A stretch of 64,000 bases of DNA, from positions 21,798,001 to 21,862,000 of the forward strand of contig NC_072895.1 of NCBI RefSeq assembly GCF_027943255.1, given 5' to 3'. Positions within the stretch are counted from its first letter, which is position 1; the number at the start of each line of letters is the position of its first letter. This DNA is from Anastrepha obliqua. Lineage: Eukaryota; Arthropoda; Insecta; Diptera; Tephritidae. This document shows positions 52,850-62,454 of the stretch, one piece after another. The notes under the pieces were generated by a model. The model saw nothing but the letters and a program-made list of their open reading frames with translations. It did no database searches and had not been told where the DNA came from. A program made the translations under genes and the position numbers.

Positions 52850-52897
52850 CCAGGGCTGTGTTTTTCTAATGGCGGTCGCAATGGGAATCTCCGAGTA
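52850..52897 (+). mobile_element. tRNA-derived SINE copy 5, left piece
   Basis: TTTTTCTAATGGCGGTCGCA followed by CTCCGAGTA matches the SINE body (TTTCTAATAGTGGTCGCCCC, CCTCCGAGTG). The SINE resumes at 54009 after a 1.1-kb insertion. Confidence 0.65.
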
Positions 52898-52899
52898 TA

Positions 52900-54008
52900 C
52901 CGTCTTTTTCCGAAAATAAGCCCTATCGTGTTTTTCCGAACTTTTTGTTAAATAAGAATTAGTTAAAAAATGATGTTGGTTTATTAAGTATAAGTAATAA
53001 TATGTTTAGTTTTCCTAATACTCGTACTTCAGAGAAATGTTTGAAACAGAAATTAATTGTTTGCCTCTATAGTTCGTTTCAAATTAATTCTTGGAATTTA
53101 TCTTAAAAATACAACATAAGGCAGCAGTCTACATTGAACGACAGTACAGGTATACAACGTTAATTCATTTCAGTCTTGTAAGTCTGATTATTTCCTCATA
53201 CATAATTTGATTTAAAAATAAAGTAAATAATTTTTAGTCCCAGTTAAAATGAGTACAAAACGAAAGAGCTATTCCGTGGAGTACAAAAAGGGAATCGTTA
53301 AAGACTCCAGGGGTGTAAATCTTGTAGCATTCTGTAAAGATAAGATGCTGCATCTCCGTATGGTTCGTAAATGGCGTGCAGACTACGATTGCCTGTGTCA
53401 ACTAGTGGACTAAGGAAATGAAAAAAACGAGAGTTAGATCAGGTCGGCAGCCATTATTTTCTGAGTTGGAAGATTGCATTTGGGAATGGATTGCAGGCAG
53501 GAGAGCAATAGCTTTGGCTGTGCACAGGGCTAATATTTAAAAATTTGCTCTTGAAACTACAACTGAATTTGATATATCCACAGAAGAATTTAAAGCAACG
53601 TCACACCTTAAATCACTGGTTACCTCAAGACACTTGACATAAGACAATAAACAAGCCGTTCAAGGATCATTTGCGGATGGAAATCAATGAATGTATTGAA
53701 AACAGAATGGGGAGAAATCGTCGAGAAAATTTTGTAAAACCAGACTTACAAGAAGTTGTGAATTGGGTAAAAAATTTATGGGACAAAAAATAACTAATAG
53801 TGATGTTTAAGAATTTTATTTATGAAGATGTTCCAGAAGAAGATGACATGACTGAATAAATTTTAATTTCTGTATTCTGTGTAAAATAAATATTAAATAA
53901 AAATATATGAATGTACTTTTATTTTTGCCCTCCCCCGAAAATAAGCCCTAGCGCGTATTTTGGGCCAAAAAAGAATCTAAGAGAGTGTCTTATTTTCGGA
54001 AGAGACGG
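52900..54008 (+). mobile_element. pogo-like element inserted in a SINE
   Basis: The termini CCGTCTTTTTCCGAAAATAA and, inverted, CCGTCTCTTCCGAAAATAA pair, and CCGAAAATAAGCCCTA occurs inside both ends. A TA is at 52898-52899; the right flank lacks a clean TA. The interior encodes the N-terminus of a pogo/CENP-B-type transposase. Confidence 0.75.
53249..53870 (+). pseudogene. pogo/CENP-B-like transposase N-terminal remnant
   Basis: The + strand starts MSTKRKSYSVEYKKGIVKDS, RGVNLVAFCKDKMLHLRMVR, then KWRADYDCLCQLVD and a stop (TAA in CTAAGGAAATG). In another frame it reads GRQPLFSELEDCIWEWIAGR and ALAVHRANI. This is the double helix-turn-helix region of pogo-like (CENP-B-type) transposases. The DDE catalytic domain is essentially absent. 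An AATAAA is near 53885. Confidence 0.75.
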
Positions 54009-54130
54009 AAAAAGCATCTCATAAAAAAGCTCCATTTTTGTACCAACATCACGATGAACGCCACAAATAAGAGAAGGAGCTCAGCCAAACTCCCAACAGA
54101 AGTGTACGCGCCAATTATATACTTATAGGT
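54009..54130 (+). mobile_element. tRNA-derived SINE copy 5, right piece
   Basis: AAAGCATCTCATAAAAAAGC, then CACAAATAAGAGAAGGAGCT and CAGCCAAACTCCCAACAGAA match the 3' half of the SINE at 7010-7110. Together with 52850-52897 it is one SINE split by the pogo-like element. Confidence 0.75.
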
Positions 54131-54142
54131 ATTTATTTGTTA

Positions 54143-54240
54143 TACAGGGTTAGCAAGAAATATTAGTTTGGGAAAAAAACAAATCCAATATTTGTATTTT
54201 TTATTTTAGCAAATGGTTTGAAACTCTTTTATGGTCGATC
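54143..54240 (-). repeat. mariner N-terminal fragment, same family as 4020-4115
   Basis: TTAGTTTGGGAAAAAAACAA to TTTTATGGTCGATC matches 4035-4115. The minus strand codes for the mariner helix-turn-helix piece. It joins the LINE at about 54241. Confidence 0.55.
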
Positions 54241-55103
54241 TGACTCACAAAAATGGTACACAGATGGTTACAAAACGAGGAACGAGTGGGGCCTGGAGCA
54301 CACAAATCCCTTATAAAGGGTGATTTTTTAGCTATTATCCTTTTTAACAGTGGGTTTAATCAGCTGACGCACGTTTTGTGTTTTGTTTCACTGTCAAACA
54401 TCTTCAGTTTGGTCTATAATTTAACCATGAATCGTCTTAGAAACGAACAACGCTTGCAAATCATTGAATTTTATTATAAAAATGCGTGTTCTGTTACGAA
54501 AGTTTAAGATCCACTTTTTTATCGAAAAATTGTGCTCTGCGACGAAGCTCATTTTTGGATTACTGGGTACGTAAATAAGCAGAATTGTCGATTTTGTAGT
54601 GAAGATCAGCCAGAAGAATTGCAAGAGCTACCAATGTATCCAGAAAAGGTCAAAGCTTGGTGCGGTTTATGGGCTGGAGGTATCATTGGACCGTACTTCT
54701 TCAAAGATGCTGTGAATCGTAACGTAACTGTGAATGGTGAGCGCTACCGTGAAATGATATCCAACTTTTTTTTGCCCAAAATGCAAGAGCTTGACTTGCA
54801 TGATATGTGGTTTCAGCAAGACGGTGCACAGCACGCGTAACAATGGACTTGTTGGCCTCTATTATGAGCAACATTCGATCTTCGACTGTAGTCGAAAGTG
54901 ATGATCGAACGAATTTTCATTTGGTATTATGGTGTTCATTCGTTGAAGAATAGGACTATTGTGAATTTCGATCGCTCGACGCATTTACAATAGATAATTT
55001 TTTCTCAGCTGAAACAGCAAACCAAAATAAAAGAAAAACCGATTATGTTGAAATTCTTTGCTAACATTATTTTTAAAAGGTAAAAAAAGTATTTTTTGTG
55101 AAA

Positions 55104-55568
55104 ATGAGTACAACGGAGTTGTGGTTCGACGATTCATCGGACGATGAAAGATTAGTGGAACTAGCTAGAAGTAGAAAACAGTTGAGGGACGCATCCAACC
55201 CCCTAGAAATGGCTTCCACTGAGTAAATTTAGAATTTTCAAAATGTGTTGACGTACTTAATATTACAGAAATTTGCTTACAGATTTTTAAAGAACTTTAG
55301 ATTATCTAAAGAGGCGTTGGTGAACCTACTGTCCAGTACAGAAAACCAGTTGCAGCAGTGCACCCGAGCCAAATTGATTCCAAATATTTTAAAGCTAGCC
55401 ACAGTTCTGCGATTTTGTGCTCAGGGATCGTTCCAATTGAGTATTGGTAATCAAGGTATGCTAGGACTTGCTCAGCCCACTGTCTACGATGATGCTGAAG
55501 ATATTGAAGTGGGGCCAAATAACGGAGAAGTAGAAAATATAACAAATGAAATTTTGAGAATATTATAG
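55104..55568 (+). pseudogene. Harbinger nuclease, internally deleted
   Basis: Exon 1: MSTTELWFDDSSDDERLVEL up to 55222. A 60-nt intron (55223-55282, GTAAAT..TTACAG) joins MASTE to FLKNFRLSKEAL. Then LIPNILKLATVLRFCAQGSF and QLSIGNQGMLGLAQPTV follow, matching the HARBI1-type N-terminal region (FRLS.., LRF.A.GSFQ, QPTVSR). Directly after QPTV comes an acidic C-terminus (DDAEDIEVGPNNGEVENITN, EILRIL, stop). The DDE catalytic domain between is deleted. Confidence 0.85.
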
Positions 55569-55693
55569 AAAAATCTAAAAAGTATTAAATAGAAACCTTT
55601 ACGCCACAGTTTCTGTTTTATTTTTGTTATAAATTTTCTTTATTCAATTATTCGTCATTCGAAAAAATATGTATTTCAGTTCCTCTACGTATT

Positions 55694-55930
55694 TTAGCCC
55701 ATACCTACCAAGGGAAAATAAAAATGGATTTCTATAAACATCACAAAAAAAAAAACATTTTTAAGCTTAATCCATTTTGCTGCCGTTCTCACTGCTGGTC
55801 CCAAGCAATTCAGCTCCGTTGTAAATTCCTCCCATTTTTTTGCTGCTTGAACTTTGGTGCAAATCCCTTTTGCGAATTGTGGATTCGCCTTTCTAATTGT
55901 TGTTTGGTACTCACGACTTTCGACCTGCAT
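55694..55930 (-). pseudogene. Harbinger Myb/SANT-like DNA-binding protein, partial
   Basis: The minus strand reads NPQFAKGICTKVQAAKKWEE, FTTELNCLGPAVRTAAKWIK, the Myb/SANT-like (MADF-related) pattern of the second Harbinger protein. A TTTTATGCAG acceptor just before GTCGAAAG suggests that the Met at 55930 is not the true start and that an exon lies upstream (towards 56040). The frame ends in poly-T-encoded Phe, so the C-terminus is lost. Confidence 0.75.
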
Positions 55931-57239
55931 AAAATTAACAAAATTAGTATATATTTATTATTTGGTTACTATAAAACCATTAATAATCGCAAACAACTTA
56001 CACTTTAACAAGTTTTCCCACAATACGCTACACGATCGAAAGCAAAATTGCATTCGACTCTAAATTCGGTAAACAACGAAAATTTCGATAGGGTTGCACC
56101 GCTCATAATACCAAATTGACATTCGATTTTCGATCTTCGACAACCAGCGAATATCGAAGATCGAATGCAACTCATAATAGGGGCCGTTGAGAGGCGCGTT
56201 CGGTAAACATTTTATTTCACGTTCGAGTTCTGTCAATTGGCCACCCAGATCGTGCGATATAACGCCTTTAGATTATTTTTTGTGGGGCTATGTTAAAGCT
56301 CATGTCTATTCAGACAAGCCTGCTTCAATTAACGCTCTGGAAGATAACATTAAAGCATTTATATGTGAGATACCGGCCGAAACATTAGAAAGAGTATGCC
56401 AAAATTGTACTAAGCGGATGGACCATTTGAAGCGCAGTCGCGGTCAACATTTGCATGAAGTAATCTTCAAACATTAAATTATACGGACTGTACTATTTAA
56501 ATAAAATGTTCATGCATTTTTCTGAATTTTACTTTTGTTTTTTTGGAAAACTTTCCTATAGCTCTTAAAAATCACCCCTTAGATATCACGATTTTCCATG
56601 CGGATCTCTTCCCCATAATGGAAACAGTGGAAATCATATTCAAAAGAGGGTTCGAGAAAGTAAAATCGGTTCTCAAAGCCTTGAATAGCTTCACATTGAA
56701 GTCTCAAGTCCTAATAGAGTGTAACAATGCACTCAACAAACTGGCCACTCATAATCAGGTTTCTCTAATTTGGGTACCAAGACATGAGGACACGAAGGAA
56801 ACGAAAAGGCAGACTTTTAGGCCAAAAAAGGGACCAAAGGGCCATTTATAGGCCCAACCACATTTTACGGATTGAACAAAAGCAAAACAGGAAACCTAAA
56901 AATGAATTTAAATAAAAAACCATGGGATACTTAAACGGCAAAAACGGTCTTTATCACTCCAAAAAGTTCCTGAACTTTAATACCAACCGAGAGAAAACTG
57001 CTCTAACCCTAGATAAAAAGAGCCTCAGATTACTCTGTGGAGCTCTTACAGGTGACTTTGCCTGTAACAAACACTTCAACATAATCACCAACTGTAAAGC
57101 ATTAGATCACAGGAGGCACAGACTCCTGGGCTCGTACCTACTAGAGGATGAAGACTTACAAATGATGCCTTCCCAGGAGCTGATTCGATTCCTCGCAATA
57201 CTAAAAAATTAAGATTAAGCACTAAACAAGAGTGAGCTA

Positions 57240-58490
57240 AAATAGAAACGAGAGGAGCTTTGTTCTGATAACTTCGAGTTTATTTATACAAAATAGTCCC
57301 CTCAGGCATCGATTCACTGTTGTGCATGATCTAAAAGCTTTTCGAAAGAGTGTTTCAGGCTATTCATCGGAATGTTAGTGTAAGCCTTTTGGATGGCCTC
57401 TACGGACGCAAAACGTTTTCCTTTGATGGTCAAATGCAAATTTCCGAGTAGGTAGAAGTCACAGGAGGCCATATCGGGTAAATATGGTGAGTGATTAATG
57501 GTTAAAATGCGATTTCTAGCCAAAAAATCAGTCACAAGAGTGGATCGGTGAGATGGTGGATTACCATGCCATAAGCGCCAGCTTCCTCCTTCGCGGTATT
57601 CAGGGTGAATTCGAAGAACTCAAACGCCAAGATAGGAAATTGCATTGACGGTTTGGCCCGTTGGCACGAACTACTTGTGGAAAATTCCCTAAGAATCGTA
57701 AAAGCAAATGAGCATCGACTTGATTTTTGACTTCTCCAAACGCGATTTTTTTGGGGGTGGCTCGTCTGGGGCCTTCAAATCGACTTTTTGACGCTTAGTT
57801 TCGGGATATGTTGGAAACACCACGTTTCATTACTAGTTACAAAGTTCTCGTATTTTCTCGCCTCTTTAATGAGGTCTTTCGAATGTTGAATTCTGAGCAA
57901 TTTTTGGTGCTCAGTTATTTTGTGTTGAATGAAACGTGCATGGAGCTTTTGTAAGTCCTAAGTGCTAAGTTAAAATGTGATAAATCGATGTTTTGGAGAT
58001 ATTCAACTCCGATTCCATGAATTTCAACGACGACTACCGTTCATTTTTGATACATTTACGACCAATTTCGATGGAGTTTTCGGTGATTACCGTTTTTGGG
58101 CGGCCCGGCCCGTATGTTCATTGACATTTATGTCCTCACAACCATCTCTGAAACGTGTAATTCACTCATGAACTCTAGCACGAGATGGGCAATCATCGCC
58201 ATAAAGTTTTTTGATCAATTCAAATGTTTCGGTAAACGTTTTACCGATTTTAAAACAAAATTTGATATTAGCTCTTTGTTCGAAACTCATTTTTGTACCG
58301 ATGACACAAACATACTGACACTTTAGATGCAATAACTTCGCTTCCACTGAACCGAATGCCACCAAGCTTTCGCTGGAAGTCAGCTAAGGATGTAACTTCC
58401 AACGCACTAACTCATTAAAAAGATGGCGCCATCAAAAACATGTTTAGAACGCCAGTCTTGTTTATTTTGGACTTCACCTTGTAGATCGAT
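57240..58490 (-). pseudogene. mariner remnant, broken throughout
   Basis: The minus strand starts MSFEQRANIKFCFKIGKTFT at about 58290 with LIKKLYGDDCPSRARVHEW (helix-turn-helix) and is broken from there. It continues with NFVTSNETWCFQHIPKLSVK, where the first catalytic Asp (usually GDET) is Asn, and ends with NRILTINHSPYLPDMASCDF (third Asp, 57480) and LKHSFEKLLDHAQQ. The right terminus ACAAGGTGAAGTCCAAAATA (inverted, about 58490) looks like a mariner end; the left end is not convincing. Confidence 0.75.
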
Positions 58491-58499
58491 CTGGCCGCA

Positions 58500-59754
58500 G
58501 TGCATAAAGGCTTTAGCTTAAACCGTACAACCATTACCTTTACCATCCTGCTTAAAAAAAAATGGTTTTACTAATACTTAATTTTTTTTATTGATGGCTA
58601 CAATCGCTCATTGTAAGACTAAATTTTCGAAGTACATCCCCAAGTGTAAAGAAATCAAGAACGTAAGTAGTTTTTTTTCTTTTTATTTCAATCTTTGATT
58701 TACTATTTTTTTTATAATAATAGTATTGATAATTTAATTTAGTTTATCCAGTGTCCTTTCATTATATGTATATGTATAATGCACACATTTCGTCCATAAG
58801 CTGATTTAAATACAAGTATATGTACATACGTATGTATGTGTGTGTGTGTGTATGTCAATGTGAAATTTTTCACTTCAAGCCTTAAACCACCCTAAATTTA
58901 GTAATATTTGGATTATAAATCATTAAGTCAAATCGAATAAATCAGTTACATACACATACATATGTAAATTTATAATTGGGCACACATACACCTGTACACG
59001 TATAACTGCATGCGTATATGCCTTAGTTTGTTGTTTATTAGAGTACAATGTTTTTTTGTTGTTTTTGTTTTCATACTTTAAAACTGAAGTAAATTGTTAA
59101 GTATATTTAAAAAGTACTACGTTAATGCGTTCTAGAGCAGCATTAAATATTCATTATTAGTTTTATTAATTTTGTTTTTTTTTTTGCGCTCTTTTATATT
59201 TTAACACATTGTTTAACTTTTCAAATTTAAAATTTATTTATATATATTATAATAATTCATTTAATGTTTGTTTTTTTTTTATAGTAACTCAGTTAATATG
59301 GCTATCAACAAAACAATTATGTAAATTAGCAGATTTTTTCATTAATACTTAATATATTTTCTATAATAGAACAAAAAAAAAAAAACAGAAAAAAATAATG
59401 AAATACTTTTGCATGTAGATGTTTGAGTGTGAGAAGAAACAAAAAATGTTCACGTATTAGTTTTAATGTTTAGCCCAACGCAGCCGCGCTAAGAAATTGC
59501 AAACCTTTTTTCGTCATTTGCAGTAACTAAAAGTAAGGCGTATAGAGAATGGGCGCTAAACTCAGCACACATTGCTGCTGTTTGTTTTTTTTTGACTTGC
59601 ATATGAAGTATAAAAGCAAACATATGTATTTGCCTATCTGTAGACATTTGACGGAACAACTTAAGAAGTCAATTTGGCGCTTTCTACCTAAGAGCATCAA
59701 TCGCTTAGTTTTAAAGCAACATTTAAGCAATCGCAGTTAGAATTCATTTTTTTA
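58500..59754. other. Unassigned AT-rich region with two candidate small exons
   Basis: No transposon recognised. A + frame MATIAHCKTKFSKYIPKCKE runs 58594 to 58671 and ends at a consensus donor GTAAGT (AACGTAAGTAG). At 59549 another + frame begins MGAKLSTHCCC, an N-myristoylation-like start, 27 bp after an acceptor-like TTTGCAG (59522). I cannot identify either, and joining them in phase meets a stop. CATA/GTGTG microsatellite at 58800-58860. Confidence 0.3.
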
Positions 59755-59758
59755 TTAA

Positions 59759-60441
59759 GGCACCTTTCGGATCCAGAATTTCGAAAAAATCGATTTTTTT
59801 CATGTTATGATAGTTTATTCTTTAAAAAATATACTTGCAAATTTTATATTGAAATTCGTTGTAGTTTAGACGTTACAGTCCTTAAAACGAGACCGCTTTG
59901 GAGTACGACGCCCAGGTATAAGCGCGTTAACCGTGTTTTTCTCGAAACTATGTTTTTCGAGTTGGCGTTGGTAATTTCTCAAAAAGTACTGAACCTATTG
60001 ATTTGAATTTTTAATATGTCATTGAGTAGACTTGTGGCTCTCGCGGGTAGCAGAATTATAATTTTACAAACAATTTTTCTATTTTTTTAAGAGCGAGAAC
60101 GTGAAAAAAATCTTTTTTTTTTGTTTTTCCAATAAACAGATAAAATATCTAGAAATTTTTTTTTTGATTTTTGTAAATCTGCTACCTACCATAGCGCCAT
60201 ACATATCTCTCTCCTGATGAATAATCGACCGATTTTGTTTTTTTTTTTCAGACGTACTTAAGCAGCCCAATCAGTTACTCTAGTGGCGTGTGTTACGTCA
60301 GGGGAAGCATTTTTTTTATTATTGTCATTAAAAAAAAAAATTTTTTTTTTTGGAAATAAAGAATTGATCTAATGAATAAAAACGGTTTTTCTTCAATTTT
60401 CAAAGCCTCAAATTTTCACGTCTCTAGACCAGAAAGGTGCC
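59759..60441. mobile_element. Non-autonomous TTAA-flanked element (E4)
   Basis: TTAA lies at 59755-59758 and 60442-60445. The ends begin GGCACCTTTCGG and, inverted, GGCACCTTTCTGG. No transposase is present. The minus strand has CGCCAACTCGAAAAA followed by ATAGTTTCGAGAAAAACAC (59932-59963), the core shared with E1, E2, E3 and E5. Confidence 0.8.
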
Positions 60442-60445
60442 TTAA

Positions 60446-60888
60446 TATTTATTATTTTTCTATTAATATTTATTTTAATAAAAAAAAAACGAATTCAAAT
60501 ACAACTCAAACTAATTAAATTTTGATATAAGCACAAAGGAGTTAAGGTCACATAAGTTGGACTGGCAAAAGTCAAAAGACAAGTACTGCAAATTTTGCGG
60601 AGTGATGTAGCTTAGATTTTGAAGTTGCTTTGCCTTTTGAAACATTTTCTTAAAAAAAAAAGGGATTACGATTTGCAGCTTCGATTTATAGAAAATTTGG
60701 ATAGTCTTTTCCCGGGTTTACATGCCTGCGGAACTAGTTTCCCAGTTCTATGCTTATATTCGCATGTCCAGCCATACACATCTGTAGAACTTTAGCGAGA
60801 AGACTTGGCACTTTTTACCCATGAGGCACGAAATTACCGGGAGCTAATGAGATGCTAACGCGGGGAAAGAAAGGACTGGCGCGCTTTG
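60446..60888. other. Spacer between two TTAA-flanked elements
   Basis: No feature recognised. Confidence 0.35.
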
Positions 60889-60892
60889 TTAA

Positions 60893-61295
60893 GGGGTTAG
60901 GAATAGTCAAAATTTTCAAAAAATTGGACTTTTTTTGCATTTTCTTCAAGTGTAGTATCTTAAAAATATTGTGTGAAAATTTGAAGTAAATCCGACAAAT
61001 ACTTTTTGAGTTATTCAGCAATTAACAAAGAGCACTCGAGAGTTCGATAGCAAAACTTTAAATGCGTTTTTCTCAAAACTATGTTTTTTGAACTGATGAT
61101 CACTGTAACTTAAAAACCGTTTGGTAGCTTTCAATAAAATGTATACTGGTTTTGAAAAACATAAAAAACTCGTGCCTGATCGAAGATTTTTTTTTTTAAA
61201 TTTCGATTTTTTTAAACAATTAATTGGCGATTGACTAGCAAAAAAAAATTATTGAAAATCATCATTATTCCGGGCCTCTGACTACCCCTAACCCC
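60893..61295. mobile_element. Non-autonomous TTAA-flanked element (E5), same family as E2
   Basis: TTAA lies at 60889-60892 and 61296-61299. The termini are GGGGTTAGGAATAGTCA and, inverted, GGGGTTAGGGGTAGTCAGA. On the minus strand CATAGTTTTGAGAAAAACGC (about 61065-61084) and the bases around it match E2 at 10020-10107 closely. At 403 bp it is a shorter derivative. Confidence 0.8.
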
Positions 61296-61479
61296 TTAAA
61301 GTCGATCAAAATCGCTTAAGTGGTTTTCGCGCCAATCAAGAAGAAGAAGGGAATGACATACTGAAACTATTGATGATCATTCATAGGCTTGAGTTAGCTA
61401 TCCATTTTAATAAAATTAAAAAAAAAAGATTTTCCTGCATGAAAAATCATGATTTGTTGAGCTAGAAAAGCAAATCAAT

Positions 61480-61640
61480 CTTAACCCTCCGTTGGACACC
61501 TTTTTTAGAACCTTCGATTGGGCGGCACTCGAGTCTGGCCGTTTTTTCGTCGTGTACGCGGATCTTTTTTAAAAGCTTATCTTCACAAATCGATAGAAAA
61601 TTAAATTTTAGAAAGCTACTTGAAAGCTCCTGGAAAAAAA
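61480..61640 (+). repeat. Dispersed repeat with TTAA-CCCTCC terminus, copy 2
   Basis: TTAACCCTCCGTTGGACACC, then GGATCTTTTTTAAAAGC and AAATTTTAGAAAGCTACTTG match the repeat at 12402-12650 (on the other strand there, CCTCCGTTGGACACC at about 12426). The far end is missing. Confidence 0.55.
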
Positions 61641-61703
61641 CAAATTGGTATAGATACGAAGCGTTCAACACTTACAATACAGGCTTTCTCTTTTTTTAGA
61701 AAA

Positions 61704-61949
61704 GAAAAAGGAAAAAAGAATCCAAATTCTAGTGAGTTGCGGCCTTCCGCTCTCTAGCTATCGTCCTCGTCCAGCGACTGGAAACGAAAAAGGAAAAACG
61801 AAGCCAAATTCTAGTGAGTTGCGGTCTTCCGCTCTCTAGCTATCGTCCTCGTCCAGCGACTGGAAACGAAAAAGGAAAAAATAATCCAAATTCTAGTGAG
61901 TTGCGGCCTTCCGCTTTCTACATATCGTCCTCGTCCAGCGACTGGAAAG
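61704..61949. repeat. 82-bp tandem triplication
   Basis: Three copies with period 82: CCAAATTCTAGTGAGTTGCG occurs at about 61722, 61804 and 61886, followed each time by TATCGTCCTCGTCCAGCGAC. Divergence is about 5-10 percent. The third copy runs into a minus-strand frame (61918-62106) with KKKNEPAFEEVRQGGRLQRL and SPFQSLDEDDM. I do not recognise that product. Confidence 0.85.
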
Positions 61950-62454
61950 GACTGGCCATGGAAACAGGCGCCGCAGTTGGCTCAGGAAGGCGCTGCAATC
62001 GACCACCCTGTCTAACCTCCTCAAAAGCTGGCTCATTTTTCTTTTTTCGTTGCTCTTCTGGCATAATTATGAGTGCTTTCTGGATACTGCAGCAGCTTAA
62101 ATTCATAACTAACCAGAAGCGCGACCGACATATTTAACATAGGCGCAGCATGTGAAGGCAGCTGATATGAAGCTGCGGCAAATCGCTTCACAAGTCTGCT
62201 TAAACTATGTACTCAACTAACAGTTCTCGCCCTTTGGCCCCTTACTTTTGTCAAAGTAACTACTTTCTTGGGGAGCAACAATAAGCGCTAATATTGGAAA
62301 CTCCAATAAAAGGCTGATTGATTTCTGCTTAGTTTAATAAAGTTGTATTCTGAATGAAATTTCAGGAGAACGGAATTTCATGAGAAATATTCCGAAATTT
62401 CGCGATCCACATTTACAGCTATTGCTGATATCGGCGACAGCGACAATTGGCAGT
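61950..62454. other. Unassigned region
   Basis: It contains the minus-strand frame noted with the 82-bp repeat (MPEEQRKKKNEPAFEEVRQG), of unknown meaning. Nothing else recognised. Confidence 0.3.

Larger units (their letters stand above)
54854..56185. mobile_element. PIF/Harbinger element, deletion derivative with both gene ends
   Basis: Inverted repeats GGCC(T/C)CTATTATGAG, followed by CATTCGATCTTCG, are flanked by a 3-bp duplication GTT (54851-54853 and 56186-56188). At 1332 bp it is shorter than an autonomous element. It carries the N- and C-terminal parts of a nuclease gene on + and a Myb-like gene on the minus strand, the two-gene plan of Harbinger elements. Confidence 0.88.
54427..56477 (+). 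pseudogene. rosa-type mariner transposase, deleted and split
   Basis: Begins MNRLRNEQRLQIIEFYYKNA at 54427 and stops after 26 codons. After a deletion it resumes with VLCDEAHFWITGYVNKQN (first Asp), VKAWCGLWAGGIIGPYFFKD, VTVNGERYREMISNFFLPKM and WFQQDGA (second Asp), to 54853. The Harbinger element follows. The gene continues at 56189 as [40 protein letters not shown] (third Asp) and HLHEVIFKH (56477). Removing the insertion and one 3-bp duplication joins MDLL to RGAF. Confidence 0.88.
54316..56579 (+). mobile_element. rosa-like mariner inserted in the LINE and itself split by a Harbinger element
   Basis: The termini AAGGGTGATTTTTTAGCTAT and, inverted, AAGGGGTGATTTTTAAGAGC are flanked by TA (54314-54315 and 56580-56581). 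Without the nested 1.33-kb element it is about 0.93 kb. It codes on + for a rosa-type transposase with a deletion near the start (see entry). Confidence 0.88.
54241..57215 (+). mobile_element. I/LOA-type LINE 3' end, second copy, split by a mariner
   Basis: Left part 54241-54315: [17 protein letters not shown] RNase H start (LTQKWYTDGYKTR). Right part 56580-57215: DITIFHADLFPIMETVEIIF (Glu region), SVLKALNSFTLKSQVLIECN and VSLIWVPRHED (His), then TLDKKSLRLLCGALTGDFAC and QELIRFLAILKN with TAA. It corresponds segment by segment to 41018-41830, so both belong to one family. The C-x2-C part of the tail is deleted here. Confidence 0.88.

Noticed and set aside
51951..52919. 322-codon + strand frame and 305-codon minus frame of hexapeptide repeats as protein-coding genes
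   Set aside because: Frames are open on both strands and in a further + frame because the 18-bp unit is a multiple of 3 without stops. No splice, promoter or non-repeat conserved domain supports coding.
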